From contig QANZ01056490.1 of NCBI GenBank assembly GCA_003254925.1, positions 1-64,000 of the forward strand: 64,000 bases of DNA. Reading direction: 5' to 3'. Positions 24,666 to 37,626 of the stretch are shown here, in pieces. How positions within the stretch are numbered: the first letter of the stretch is position 1; every line of letters starts with the position of its first letter. The position numbers and the translations under genes were made by a program. The DNA comes from Chamaecrista fasciculata (lineage: Eukaryota; Streptophyta; Magnoliopsida; Fabales; Fabaceae). A model generated the notes under the pieces. It did no database searches. It had not been told where the DNA came from and worked only from the letters and a program-made list of their open reading frames with translations.

Positions 24666-25437
24666 AGCTGTTAATCATTATTAAAAAATAAGATAAAAAG
24701 AAAACACATAATAATTCCTTAATCATAAAAATACAAATAAAACATCATCCTCTCTACCAAAAAAAAAAAGAAAAGGAAAAGAAACATCATCCAACCCCAC
24801 TTCGCCTGGGTTTGTGACAAAAAATGGGAACTTGATCAAAAATGTGAAATCACAGCCATCTTAAAGAGCTTTTCTAGCAAGAGTATCTCCATAATAATTC
24901 CTTTCTTTATAACAAGAATTGATTGATTGACATCGACGGGTTAAATATGTATATATAAACAGAGTAGAAAGTAGCAACTTGAATAGATCACAGATTAGAA
25001 TACACAAGATTTAAGTATATGCCTGCTGATCAAGACAACAAAATATATAGCTATTGGCTAGCCATATATATATATATATATAATAGGAAAACACAAAATT
25101 AAGATACATACATGCATAAAATACATAGAGAAGCTGATGAAGTCAGCTTTTATTTGAGAGATACAGTAGTACTACACACTACGTACATAGTACGTACACA
25201 CACTTCAATATAACTTCAAGCTTATAGCAGAAGAAGGCAACTGGATTGAGTAGTGTAGTCTCGGACATGAATCCCATATAATATACTACACATTTAGTGT
25301 TGAGAGAAAAAAGAACAATCAGAGAGAGAAAGTGTCAAATGTGTGAATTTTACTGACATTTTCTCTTTCTAACTATTTCTTTCTCTCTCAGCACTACATG
25401 TATAGTGTATCACATAGAATTGAGATAAGTGTAGTCT

Positions 25438-27514
25438 CTAGAGGAGATTGGAAAGATAATCATCAAGGTCTTTGCTGACTTGAAGAACTTCCTCCAATAA
25501 TCTGTTAGGGTCAGAAGTGTCTTCATTAGGCTTCTCATATTCCAAAGTCCAATGCACAACGCTTCCCCCAAAAATCTTAGGACTCACACTTATAATGATT
25601 CTGAAGCTATTGTATTTCTCCAACAGATCTCCCTCTATCACTTTAAAAGTGATGGAAAGGTTCAAAAGGTCTAGGCTTTCCACTACCTCTTTAGCCACAC
25701 AATCTTTCCCACCTATATAAATATATATATATATATATAGTCACCACATCAATATATAAAAAAGATTATGATGAGTAAGCTATCGACTTAATTTCTAGAT
25801 TATGAGTATTGTTATATTTTAGTTCTTAAATTTTAAAATTATTTTAGCTTTTAAAGATTTATGACTCTTTGCAGTTTATTTCCTTTAAGAACAAGGTTAT
25901 ACACTATACAGTGATAGAGTATTTATTGAGAGACCAAATTATGCAATAAGTCATGAATTTTTTAAGACTAATTAAATTAATCATTTAAAAAAAAAAGATA
26001 AAGTATTAAAATAACATCGTTCATATAATTAAGGGATTCAATTGATAATTAACTCAAAAAATTATGAGGAGTTATAATTCTACCCCCTATCAAATTACAT
26101 GATAAATTATATATTAGGTATTTGTTGTTTGGTCAAATTTCACATCGATGCTATGTAGTTTGAGCAATTTCACTTAGGGTACCTGGGATATGCGTCGTTC
26201 AACAGTTAAGGTACCTGTGGTTTTATTTTGTCAATTTTAACAAAAAATGATGACGTGCTCACTTGACTCGATTAAAAATCAAATTTTGGTCCACAAACTA
26301 TGGGATAAGTTTCATTTTGGTCCTAAAACTTTTTTTTGTTTCATTTTGGTCCTCAAACATTTACATTTGTTCTATTTTTTTCCCAAAAATGTGATTTCAT
26401 AGTAATTATTAAGATGAATTATTTCTCTCTTAAATATAAAGGTGATCACTGGCTGGGTTTTGATCGGACCCGAGACCCGACCCAATTAGACTCAGGGCTG
26501 GGCCATCAACATGGAACAACTGTGAAATTTTGAGGACAAAAATGAAACAAATTTTTTTTTTATGATCAAAATGGAACTTACCCCATAGTTTGAGAACCCA
26601 AAATGAGTTTTTGACCTTGGAGTGGAAACCGATGACTAAAATACAAGAGAATCCAACCCCTAAAATGCAATAGAAACCGACGACTAAGATACATTGGAAA
26701 TCGATGGCTAAGATTACGCCACGTTATCATTTTCCATTAAAGTTGACAAATCAAATCTACACTTATCCTAACTGCTTAACGACAAATACTTCAAAAATCC
26801 TAAGTAAAATTGTTCAAACCATCCCACACCAATGTAAGATTTGGAACAATTACAGGTACCTAATTATATGTAATTTACCTTTAATTATATCTTGAACTTT
26901 CTATATAATTATTGAAAAACAATAACTTCTCTCAATATATAAATATACGAGTAAACTAACAATTTGGTCTCTGAAAAATTATTGAATTGACAACTCGATT
27001 CCTGAACAATTAAAACGGTATACTTTTTAGTCCCTGAAAGATTGAAACAGTATACTATTTAGCCCATAAAAACGACTAATTAATTTATCGTTTTGATCTT
27101 TCAGGGACTAAACTGTATATTTCAATCGTTCAGGGACTGAGTTGTCAATTTGATGATCCTTTAAGGATCAAATTGTTAGTTAACTCTAAATATATAAATT
27201 TGAAGACAATTTAAAAGATATTAAACTTCAGAATGGGCCTGATCTCTAGTAGAGACTAGAAAATTTGACAAAGGTAATGTTGAATATTGTTGAAGTTGAA
27301 GTTGGGTTGTGTTTTGATTAATAATATTACCTACGGTGTAATACACGATGATGACAAAGCCTAGAGATCCCAGATCGCCTGAAACAACTTGGATGTTCTG
27401 AATAATGTCAGGAGCGACATTGGCAAGCTCGCTTGGTTTGGTGGCAAATATTTTAAGGAAATCCAAAGCAGAAGCTTTGAGTTCAAGATCAGCTTCCAAT
27501 CTACTAACAGACAT
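25438..27514 (-). CDS. Major latex protein (MLP)-like, Bet v 1 superfamily, 152 aa
   Basis: Two exons on the minus strand: 27514-27331 and 25712-25438 (TAG), 459 nt in total, joined in phase by a GT-AG intron of 1618 bp. The split glycine codon is where MLP genes usually carry their single intron. The predicted 152 residues match the usual family length. The glycine-rich loop GDLGSLG is near residue 46, and the second exon has the family segments SITFKVIEGDLL and VHWTLEYEK before a C-terminal helix. MLPs are small cytosolic proteins with a hydrophobic pocket, linked to stress and ligand binding; the ligand here is unknown. The region after the loop (FVIIVYYTVG) is more hydrophobic than in most members, which usually have charged or tryptophan residues there. 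The intron carries two fold-back elements. No MLP paralogue lies nearby. Confidence 0.88.
26273..26616. mobile_element. MITE-like fold-back element in the MLP intron
   Basis: The left end has 'ttggtccacaaactatgggata' in overlapping pieces. The right end has 'cccatagtttgagaaccc', its approximate inverted complement, and further 'cattttggtcc' and 'aaaatggaac' words pair inward. Non-coding. Confidence 0.55.
26949..27186. mobile_element. MITE-like fold-back element, family A, in the MLP intron
   Basis: The ends are inverted repeats: 'gagtaaactaacaatttgg' on the left and 'aaattgttagttaactc' on the right. Inward, 'ttgacaactcgattcctga' pairs with 'cagggactgagttgtcaa'. This is the cleanest member of family A in the window. 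Confidence 0.75.
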
Positions 27515-28255
27515 CTTTGGAATTGAAATTGGTGATGGGTTAATTACAATAATGTCAATAAGAAAGACAACAATATCTAGTGATGAAGATCTTTCTTTCT
27601 TGTGGGAAATTGGTGTTGTGAAATAACCCTTAAATAAACAAATTTGGAAGACATATTGTGGTGGGTTAGTTGAGGTTTCAATTTTCAGGGAACAACAATA
27701 TCTACTCTCGTCTTATTCAAACTGATAACGCTTCATCGTGGAAAATGCTTGGGTTTCAAAACCCTTTTTTTTTCTTTTTGCCTTTCGACTTATTTTGCAT
27801 AAAATGTCTTTTTGGTTATTTAAATTTGAAATTTGATTCCGATTTTGTCCTTTCTTACCTCTTAAATTGGTGAAAATACTCTTAATATCATTAGATTACG
27901 AGGTCAATTTCAAACTTTCAATTGTGCTCTTAAAGTTTTCTTGGGTCAATTATTTCTTTAATATTTCATATTTTAGTCAATTGTACCTTAAAATTGAGGG
28001 TATAATTGATACAAAAAAAATTAAGAGACAAAACTTAAATTAACTCATATTTTGAAGGTACCGATAGTACTTTTACTCTCTTATGTTAATAACGACATAA
28101 CAACGTTTCTTCATAATGAGACGTATAAAATATTGAAAAAGTACACTTAAATAATGGATAATCTAGCTATTGTAAATAATTAAACACTTTTGTGGTTAAA
28201 CTAAATCATTAAACCCTTCAATAATACAAATTCCCTCTATTTGAAACAAAAATAC
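27515..28255. other. MLP 5' flank, no gene seen
   Basis: Upstream region of the minus-strand MLP gene, presumably holding its promoter. No clear TATA box was found at a suitable distance. The rest is AT-rich without recognisable coding sequence. Confidence 0.5.
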
Positions 28256-28261
28256 CCATAT

Positions 28262-28428
28262 AAATGGTTTTTCACTTGGTTCTTTAATCAAGTAATGAAG
28301 GTTCGAATCATACCTTTAAGTATGAAAAATATTTTGTAGTCAGCCGTTTACTCTTAAGTGGAGAACTTGCGGCAAGGGAATTAGTCACTGTTCCCGACGA
28401 TGAATACCTTTGGTTTGCAAAAAAAAAA
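28262..28428 (+). mobile_element. tRNA-derived SINE-like element
   Basis: A box-B-like word 'ggttcgaatc' at 28300-28309 lies about 40 bases from the proposed start, followed by a non-coding body and a run of ten A at 28419-28428. This is the plan of plant tRNA-derived SINEs. The box A match is weak and target duplications were not established. Confidence 0.5.
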
Positions 28429-28507
28429 TCTATGTATATCAAAACAAGAATATAATTACCTAGAGATTATTTTGGATAGAATATGGATATGGATAATACC
28501 TAGAGAT

Positions 28508-28605
28508 TATTTTGGATAGAATATATGTTGTATCGTGTTGTGTAATTTAAAAATTTGACGTGTCTGACTCGTGTCCCTTGTCCGTGTCAGTATCCATGCT
28601 TCATA
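28508..28605. mobile_element. Truncated MITE, family C (right half)
   Basis: Carries 'gacgtgtctgactcgtgtcc' and ends in 'atccatgcttcata', matching the right end of the element at 24340-24665. The left half is missing. Just upstream, a stretch of about 30 bp ('cctagagattattttgg') is duplicated in tandem. Confidence 0.6.
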
Positions 28606-29092
28606 GGGATAATATATTAAAATTCTTAAACTCCGAGATATCTTAGAAATTTATTTTTTAATAGTTTATTTTTATCAAAATTTTGTATTTCTTTCAGAGT
28701 ATGAATTAACATTTATACTTTATATTTTTTTATTAAATAAAATTTCAAAATATTATATAGTTATAAATAAGCTACGGGTTTGATAGCTCCTAATTACTAG
28801 AATAAAATTTTAAGTATCCATCAGATATCTTGAATCATCTAAATCTCTACAATTTTTTTCTCTCAAATCTCTTGTCTTATTTGTCGTTTTTTATTTATTT
28901 TATAAATTTGACTTATGTTCCTAAATACTCTTGGTTAAAAATTTTGTTTGAGACCGCCCAATGAACACCTCTAAAAGAAACCCATGGTTTAACTAAAAAT
29001 ATCAAAAGGTTGAAGAAACTAAGAAAAATAAAACCACCTTAATCGAGTGAAGATTGAAGGATCAGCCATGGGAGAGAACTCAATGAAGATTG

Positions 29093-29720
29093 TGTTAGTA
29101 TAGTTAGTAATTAAAGTCTCACATTGGATAAGTTATAGAATTGAGAAGGGTATATAAATGATTGTTAAGTCATTTATAATAATTGAATTATATATATATA
29201 TATGTATATATATATATGTCAAAGATGGGCACTTGGGCTTCTGGCTAATAATTAATTTTAATTATTATTTTTTCGAATTGATTAATTAATTAATTAATTC
29301 GAATTATAAACAGAGAAGTGCCCATTCATGAACAGTCATGAACATTTATTATAAACAGAGAATTCAGTTTAATCATGAAGAGACATGATTGTTCACTTTT
29401 AAACAGATATGAATGTTCATTTATGAAAGGTTGTAACCTGTTATTTATGTTAAAATCTGAAAGGTTGCATCTGTTCAGATTTTTCCTATAAATAACACTT
29501 CTTCTCAAAAAACAGAGCATCTCATATTCAACTTATCTTTCTCTGTTTTGTGTTCAGAAGGTGTTATAGTATTGCTGGCTATAACACCAAGCTTTATAAA
29601 TCCTAGAGGACATCTGCCATAAACACCCAGCAGCATACAAATAGTGGGGGCTTAATTTCCTTAAGGACAGTGACCATACTATCAAAGCCTACTCTGTTTT
29701 CGTATTCTATCAAAAGCCTA
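29093..29720 (+). mobile_element. LTR-like block, probably a decayed copia solo LTR
   Basis: Begins with 'tgtgttagtatag' and soon has 'tctcacattgga', a word common near LTR starts in plants. A 'cctataaataac' TATA-like stretch near 29487 is followed by 'acaccaagctttata' and 'cctagaggacatctgcc', resembling the R/U5 part of plant copia LTRs. No flanking internal region or target duplication was found. Confidence 0.4.
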
Positions 29721-30389
29721 CTATATTTTTCTAACAGATTGAAAGTGAGCCTTCATTGGGCCTGTCTCTGTAACAAGCTGAGCCGTCACAAAAGCCATCA
29801 CATGGGTCTGTCCTAATTGCACCTCACACTAACCATCTTCCCTGAAAACATCCAAAAAAAAAAAAAGAAAGAAAACAATCACCAGCATCAGATTTGGAGC
29901 ACATATGAACAGCTCTAAACAGACACTACTAATGTGGGCAAGAAGAAGAAAGAAATATATTTGCCTGCCAAGCGAAAACAATTGGCTAGCCTCTGCTCCA
30001 TTCAAGATTTTCCCTGAAAAATATATAGAACAGAATGTTGTAATATTGCTATATTGCTATATCTATAGGTGAAGAATCCACATTTACACAAGTGTTAAGT
30101 GTTAATTACAGAATCTTCAGCCACACTTACAAGACACTAGAAATGAATTGTTTTCCGCCTCTGTTTACAAAACTATATAAAACACAAATTAAAACAGGTT
30201 AGCATTGTTCTCTAATTTTAAATTTTTAAACCAACTTTCAGTTTTTCTATTTTTGAAACCAAATAGTGAAAAACAGATTATCAAACAATTTTTTTTGTTT
30301 TTTTGTTTTTAAAAATAAAAAACTGTTTTATAAAAGGAAATCAAACAAGCCCAAAAGTTCTCACAAGTTTGGGTTTTAAAACGTTTTTT

Positions 30390-30735
30390 TCACTTTAATC
30401 CTTCAACTTTTATATTTATTCTGTTTGGGTCTCCAAAATATTGTTTCTTCTAATTTATGCCATCAGTTATAACTTATAAGTTATAACCTTGACAATTAAA
30501 ATAAACTATTTTTCTCTTCTTTATAGTTGACTTTTTATTTTTAGATAGGAGATCTTTCTTTCAAATAGTAAAATTTCTCTCTTTCACTTTTTGCTAATTC
30601 ATTTATTATAACAATATGAAAAAATAATTGATCAAATTTAATTGTCCAAATTAGAAATGACCGCACAATCTAGAAGAAATCATATTTTGGGGACCAAAAC
30701 GAAACAATGTGAAAATTTGAGGATTAAACCTAGAG
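30390..30735. mobile_element. Fold-back element, decayed
   Basis: 'cactttaatccttcaactt' and 'tgggtctccaaaatattg' on the left are approximate inverted complements of 'ttttggggaccaaaacg' and 'tttgaggattaaacc' on the right. The surrounding stretch to 31300 repeats similar words and seems to be nested repeat debris. No gene seen. Confidence 0.4.
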
Positions 30736-31529
30736 ATTATCAAAATACTCATATCCAATAAGAATTGCAAATTTTATCCTATGAGTCTAGGTATGGTTCC
30801 GGGTCTGAATATAGTAGCATTCTACCTATACCCCATTCATAGCTGCAAATATTTACTTTTATATATAACAATATAATAATTTAAAACTAAAATGTAAATA
30901 TTTTATACATATGGAAGTATTTTAATAATAAATTCTTATTTATAATTTTTTTAGTAGTTATAAATATAAAAAATTGATGAAATTAAATTTTATATTAATA
31001 GAAAAATCATTTATTATAAAATTTCTCTGGGTCAAGGTTTGGGTTTGGATATGGGCATTAGACTATTTGGTGGGTCTGGACATGGAGATTAATTTCAATA
31101 CTCACTCATATCCGAATCTGGATCTAGGGATCATAGTATTCTACTTATACTCTGCGGTTCTACCTATAACCATCTCTAGTTAAAATAAAACAAAAAATAA
31201 TTTTAAGATTAAAATGAAACTTAACTCATAGTTTGAGGACTAAAATGACTATTTGACCTAAAAAGAAAACCTATGAATCTTTTAAAAAATGCAAAAGTAC
31301 TATTGGTATCCTCAATGTATAGGGTCATTTTCAGTTATACCCCCAACGTTTCACATTTGACTCAATTATACGTCAACCCCCAACTAATTACATAATAGTC
31401 CATAATGTTTGTCATCTTTAACAAACAAGTCCTTAGAAGCCATTAACAACCCTCGTTCTCTTACCCTAAAACATCACCACCACAGTTTGTCGTCGTCGTC
31501 CACTCTGTCCTCGTTTTCCATGGACATGG

Positions 31530-33615
31530 TGTTGGGAATTCTAGGCGCATAACGCAGTGGAAGCAAATATAAAAATTTAAAATAAAACGCGCCAAGTCCT
31601 AAAATTTCCGAACGGATCCGCTAGTAGAATTTAAAACCTGTTAAGATAGTGGTATACCTCACGAGTTCCAATCGGTTGGTTGTACAAGGCGTGTCCTAGA
31701 AGTCCACTCGCAGTGTCCTCCCTCCGCCGGTGATCCACACGAACAGTTTGTCGGGCACCAAGGTGCTAGCCTTCTGTTCTTTTCTCCAAAAGAACAAGGG
31801 ACCAATCTACAGTGACTTTGAATTCAAGAACTCCTTCTTGAATCAAACAAGGTGGCGGAAACTGAGAAGAAAACCCCACAAGAACTCCTTCTTGTTTTTC
31901 CTTCTCACACAAACCCTAATTTTTGGTGACTGCAAATCGATTTTCCTAACTCCTTAGGCAAAATCGATTTTTCCTCTCTCAACACTTGGGAGCCAAAAAT
32001 ATTTCTCACTTGATGAGCTAGGGTTTGAAGGTGGCGATTTTTCTTCTCTCTCTACAAGGAGGATGAAAAATGCACAAATGAATTGCTTGCTTACCCTAGG
32101 CACCTTGCACCCTAGATTTATAATTATATTTAGGGCTTTCTTATATTTCTAAAATCATGAGATTACAATAATATCATGACTTCATGAATTGAATTTACAA
32201 TTAAAATATTACCTTAATATTTAATTTAAATTCAAATTGCAATCTTGGAGAATCAAATGAGAGATCAAATCTCCCCTTGGGACCCACCAAGATGGCGCCA
32301 TGCTCCTCTAAATATCCTTTGGAATTTTATAAATCAAAATCATTCCTAACAATTAGGAAGTCATGATTTTCCAAAGATCATGAGTTAGGATTCAAATCTT
32401 TTGATATCTCCATCAAATCTTTTGAATTCAAACTCATGATTTAAATTAATAAAACAATTTTATTAATCTAAAACAACTTAATGAGGCGCCACCCTCAACA
32501 TAATATTGTGGAATTTTATAAATCAATAATCCCCTAACTTTTAGGAATCTTATCTGATTTATTTTCCCTAATATTTTAATTGTAAATAATTAATCCCTAT
32601 TAGTCATTTAACAATTATTATATTTAAACTTGTCCCACAAATTTAAATATATCACAACTGTAGATTATTTAAGACAAGAATTAATGTCCCAGACATTTTG
32701 CTATCTCTTAAATTGTGCCACTGGAGTGACCCACGAATTAACCCTAATTCGTGTCCCTTTAAGCGGTGTCCTGATCCTGCTCATGTGTGACCCAACAGGA
32801 CTCACGTGAAGTTGGCAGCAAGCCATCTCTATGACCTACAAGTCATGAGCGGACTCTAGCAAGCCATCACGACTACCCAAAACACGTGAGTTATCATTTT
32901 TACCAAAACCGACTTAACCTTAGTACCACCTTGTCATAGACCCTATCGTCACATGATATCTTGGTCATGGATTAGGCACAGGAAAGTCATCCATAATCCA
33001 AACCACAACTTTCTCGATTTCCTGAGTAAGTCCCATATCTCAGCGTGGCCACGCATTTCCTTGGACAGACTCATCGAGGGCGCCAGTTAGATATCTCTCA
33101 TGTTAATGAGGGACAAAATCCCATCTTGGCCAATCCACATTCCTCAGCACGACAATCAACCAAACCCGTACCTAGCCCTTATGGCTACCTTGCTACGGGC
33201 AACGTTAGACTAAGCCAAAGTTTGACAACTGCAACGCCGGAATAATGATGACCTCAGGTCTAAGGCGTCGTGAGAGGCGTACAGGAGAGGCAAGCTGATG
33301 ACAAAACCCATGCAGGACTCTCCGGGTCATGTCCAGCAACTCGTAACCCCTTACGTAATTGCACCATGACTCTCGTTCCAGCATCTAGTGCATGCATCTC
33401 TATGCATCGAGGTCATGCTGGTCTTAGTTCATTTCAAGTTCCCACTTGAATGAGCGACCAGGGACATTTAGACTAATTATCTCATAATTAATCACGGACT
33501 GTTATCATAGTAAACATGCTAATAATATGATAACCATTAATTTATCTCCATAAATTAATCAATATGTTCAAAACATATCTATAAAATGATTGGCCCTAGG
33601 GCACAATCTCCAACA
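31530..33615 (-). repeat. Copia long terminal repeat (3' LTR)
   Basis: Bounded by TGTTGG and CCAACA inverted ends, with the polypurine tract immediately outside on the pol side. At about 2.1 kb it is long for a copia LTR, so an internal insertion is possible. Small open frames inside it (for example 33045-33245) are not considered genes. Confidence 0.65.
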
Positions 33616-34365
33616 GACTCCCACTTGCACTAGGTACAATCATTAATCAAACTGTTCCTACACTAGGAACATCCATTAATGTGTCTAATCTCCATTTGAC
33701 ATTACATGACGCTCATGTAAGACCTATGCTAGGGGTCTCGTAAGAGGATTGGCAACATTATCCTCGTCTGCTACTTTACATATCTTGACATCACCATCTC
33801 TAGGTGATCACGTCTGAGTATATATCACTGTCGGAACATCAGTGGGGAACCCTTTCCCGTTTGGTGTCTTCCTGTCTCCACAGGGTGACCACCAAGCATA
33901 CTTCAGACACTAGTTTTTATGGTCTGCGTCTCTACGCGACCAACCCTTTGTTGTAGAATCAGCAATCGTGCTCTGCTTGGAACCTTTCTAACTCACGATG
34001 CCACCGTTCAGGAGAAACACGTATCCATACTGCGATTTAAATATATCTTGGTTGGTTTGGAAAACGGGCACCTGTGTAACCTATTACACATCAGTTCCAC
34101 CATAAACCAAGAATTCATCCTTATTTCTTCCTAAGTACTCAAGGATGCTTATGACAGCGGTCCAATGATACTCACCTGGGTCTCGTTGGAGCCGGCTTGT
34201 CATGCTCAGGGCAAAAACGACACATCGGGTCGAGTACACAGCATGATGGATCCTATTGCCGAAGCATAAGGGATGCCATTCATGCGCCCTCGCTCATCAA
34301 GTGTCTTGGGACACTGATTCTTGCTCAGGACTAAACCTTGATTCATCTGTATGAATTCCCTCTTG
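31530..34365 (-). mobile_element. Ty1-copia retrotransposon, 3' end (pol remnant plus 3' LTR)
   Basis: Read on the minus strand, 34365-33620 encodes, with stops and frameshifts, the end of a copia polyprotein. Pieces such as GIPYASAIGSIMLCTRPD, HWTAV and KDEFLVYGG belong to the reverse transcriptase/RNase H region. A purine-rich 'gtgcaagtgggagtc' (polypurine tract, about 33616-33630) directly precedes 'tgttgg' at 33615, where the LTR begins. The LTR ends at 31530 ('cccaaca' on the minus strand), about 2086 bp. Gag, protease and integrase are absent. The pol remnant is cut at 34366 by the CACTA end, and its continuation was not seen after the gap. Confidence 0.75.
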
Positions 34366-34789
34366 CACTACAAAAAAACTGCATTTTTGTGGCGCCTAAA
34401 AAGGTGTTTTAGTGGCGCTTTAGGTGCCACAAAATTGGTTTAGTGGCGCCTGCCAAAGCGCCATAGAACGAGGCGTCGAGACGAACTTTAGTGACACATT
34501 CAGTTAAGCGCCACGTAAGCGCCACTAATGCTTATTTTGTGGCGGCTTTAAGGCGCCACTAAGTATGATCGAATTTCAAGTTTAAACATGCTTTGTGGCG
34601 GCTTGCAAGTGCCACAATTTAGTGGCGCCTCTAAAAGAGGCGCCACTAATGCTTACTTTGTGGCGGCTTTAAGGCGCCACTAAGTATGATCAAATTTCAA
34701 GTTTTAAACATGCTTTGTGGCGGCTTGCAAGTGCCACAATTTTCTAGCGCCTTCAAAAGCGCCACTAATGCAACATTTTCTGGCGCTTT
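34366..34789 (+). mobile_element. CACTA (En/Spm-type) transposon, left terminus
   Basis: Starts with CACTACAAAAAAACTGC, the standard CACTA terminal motif, at 34366. Downstream are many short subterminal repeats built from 'gtggcgcc' and 'ggcgccacta' in both orientations, as needed for transposase binding. Two longer units at about 34535-34620 and 34655-34745 are near-identical. The element runs into the N gap, and no matching right end (ending TAGTG) was found after it, so its size and coding capacity are unknown. It is inserted in the copia remnant. Confidence 0.8.
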
Positions 34790-35220
34790 NNNNNNNNNNN
34801 NNNNNNNNNNNNNNNNNNNNNNNNNNNNNNNNNNNNNNNNNNNNNNNNNNNNNNNNNNNNNNNNNNNNNNNNNNNNNNNNNNNNNNNNNNNNNNNNNNNN
34901 NNNNNNNNNNNNNNNNNNNNNNNNNNNNNNNNNNNNNNNNNNNNNNNNNNNNNNNNNNNNNNNNNNNNNNNNNNNNNNNNNNNNNNNNNNNNNNNNNNNN
35001 NNNNNNNNNNNNNNNNNNNNNNNNNNNNNNNNNNNNNNNNNNNNNNNNNNNNNNNNNNNNNNNNNNNNNNNNNNNNNNNNNNNNNNNNNNNNNNNNNNNN
35101 NNNNNNNNNNNNNNNNNNNNNNNNNNNNNNNNNNNNNNNNNNNNNNNNNNNNNNNNNNNNNNNNNNNNNNNNNNNNNNNNNNNNNNNNNNNNNNNNNNNN
35201 NNNNNNNNNNNNNNNNNNNN
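34790..35220. other. Assembly gap (431 N)
   Basis: A run of N, beginning inside the repetitive CACTA subterminal region. Open frames crossing it are artefacts. Confidence 1.
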
Positions 35221-37100
35221 GGTTCACATCTAGCATAATTACAGTCACAACCCACGAAGATAATGTATGTGAAGAGAAGCATATGAATGTATAACCTTCT
35301 ATTTGAAGTCATAGGTTCACAAGTATAGAAGTTAAAATTCAATTATGAACTACCTTTATATTAAAATCTCAAGTCACATGGCTCCTTTAACAATGTAGCT
35401 AGTTTAATGATAGACATAGATGTGGACAAGACTTAGTATGGGAGTTATATAAAAAAAAATGAACCAATCAAAATTCCTGTACAATTTAAAATTACACACA
35501 CATAATAAATATTTGCTTGGTTGACAAGATAAGTGACAATGAAAAGGTATATGTACAAGTGTATCTTCATAAGATTTAAATATTAATTTACTACAAAGAA
35601 TACTACTTCATCCTGTATAAAACAACTTCTTGAACCTTAAGATCATAGAAATCAGAATCCAAGGTCTGAAACTTCGTACTTGGTGAAACTTTAAAGTAAA
35701 ATAGAGAATAAAGAATAGGGTTTTTGTCCTATCTAGGCATCATGTTGGTGTTGGAGCTTAGTGCCTTGAGAGAGTTTTTTGTTTATAAATTAATAATACT
35801 ATTTGATTGCTTAATCAGCTCGTAACCACTGAGCCTCCTAATCATCTCACTCGTGCTCACCTTAGCAATTAGCATACCACATGCTTCCTCCTTCACATCA
35901 AAAGACACAGAAAGTGCATGTGTGTGTGCGCGCGCTTCAGTGGCAACTTCAAAGCCACCAACAAAATCATTACTAAAAATACATTATTAGACTTTGTGCC
36001 TCTCAACTCATTCCCCACATTATTAAATCCCATTAAGGACCAAGTTTTCAACTTAATTTTGTATGAAAATCTCTCATTCGAAACCTTCAAAGAAAATGAA
36101 AGGAAGGAAAATATTAGGGTATTAGTTTTTAGTTAGATTATTGTTAAGTTTTTTTTTTTTTAATGAAAATAGGACTCAAACATACTCCTCTGCATGAGAA
36201 ACAGCTATTGGATATTAAGAAAGTCCTATCCATTCATGATCAAGTACAACAGAAACTATATGCTTTGTTTAGATATGGAAAGCTGAAAATGCCAAATCAA
36301 ATTGGAAGCTAAAATGATTGCACAAGTCACGAAACCTCTCTCAATGGACCTATTTTTTTCAACTTGTTCACAAAGCTTTTGGTTGTTATTAACAAAGTTT
36401 ATGTATAAATATAAATAAAGACATAAAGGGAAGGCAGGTGTTTGACATGTACACATCCCAGCTCTCTTGACCTTCCTTGGCTTGCTTGTTTTCTAGGTAT
36501 GATGATGATGGGTTCTCTCTGTCTCTCTCTCTCTCTCTTTCATTTTTTTTTTCAAATAATATAAATAATAATAATGACAAAAGGTTGCAACTAGCAAAGC
36601 ATGATGGTGAGACCAATACCCATGTAGCTTTTGAGTGAAGTTAATTTATGCTAATTTATTCATCCCATGCAACCATCAAAAAGGTCAACAAAAAAGTTCC
36701 AACTAAGTCAACCCCACAAAAAAGAATCCATCAAAATGGCAAAAGCGCCATCAAAGATGAAAATGTTGAGTGATTTGAATGAGCCAAAGGAAGAGACAAC
36801 TTGTCTCACAAGTGATGGAGTCCCAACAAATTGAGGAAAGGAATAAAGCTTTAGAGAACACTAACCTAACGGAAGGCCACATACAAGCAAAGATTAAATA
36901 AAACTAAAGCTATAAAGTTCAAAGGAGGAATCTATGGTTTTTGTTTGTGTGCATACCAGACTACTTAAAAACACAATACACCAAACACACTATATTGTAT
37001 ATAACAACCGCTGAGAAAAACTTCGGCCAATAATTTTAAAGCACAATATGTAACTAGTGGATGTTGTAAGGGATGATCATATAACTCAGAACTATATATT
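35221..37100. other. Intergenic, no gene recognised
   Basis: AT-rich sequence after the gap. It contains a (CT)n microsatellite at about 36514-36538. Short open frames near 35893-36136 and 36256-36616 have low-complexity composition and no recognisable family, and are not called. Confidence 0.5.
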
Positions 37101-37105
37101 TCTTT

Positions 37106-37626
37106 GGCTTAAGTACAATTTTGGTCCCCTAACTTTTGCAAAGGTCTCAATTTGGTCCCCTAACTTTTTTTGTTGCAATTTTGGTCCCTTAACTTTCGCA
37201 AAGGTCTCAATTTGGTCCCCTAACTTTCGCAAAGGTCTCAATTTAGTCCCCTAACTTTTTTTGTTGCAATTTTGGTCTCCTAACTCTTGAAAACGTTTCA
37301 CTATTGGTCCCAAGTGCACTTCCAAGTCATGAAAACGTCTCCGCATAATGGTCCTTTTTTAATCCACTTCACCCATATTTGTCACGTCATCAGCCAACTC
37401 AGCCTGCCAGATCGGCACTAACGGCAGATAATGGATGGAAAAAGTGCACTTGGGACCAACAGTGAGACGCTTTCGAAAGTTAGGGGACCAAAATTGCAAC
37501 AAAAAAAGTTAGGGGACCAAATTGAGCCCTTTGCGAAAGTTAGGGGACCAAAATTGTAACAAAAAAAGTTAGAGGACCAAATTGAGACCTTTGCGAAAGT
37601 TAAGGGACCAAAATTGCACTTAAGCC
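37106..37626. mobile_element. MITE-like fold-back element, family B
   Basis: Left end 'ggcttaagtacaattttggt', right end 'ccaaaattgcacttaagcc', its inverted complement. The arms are made of repeated 'ggtcccctaactttcgcaaa' and 'caatttggtcc' words and their complements; the centre is unique. Related copies lie at 43998-44332 and 53430-53827. Confidence 0.8.

Noticed and set aside
34686-35342. Open frames of 173-212 codons on both strands across the gap
   Set aside because: They consist almost entirely of N; only the CACTA subterminal sequence and unrelated flank are real.
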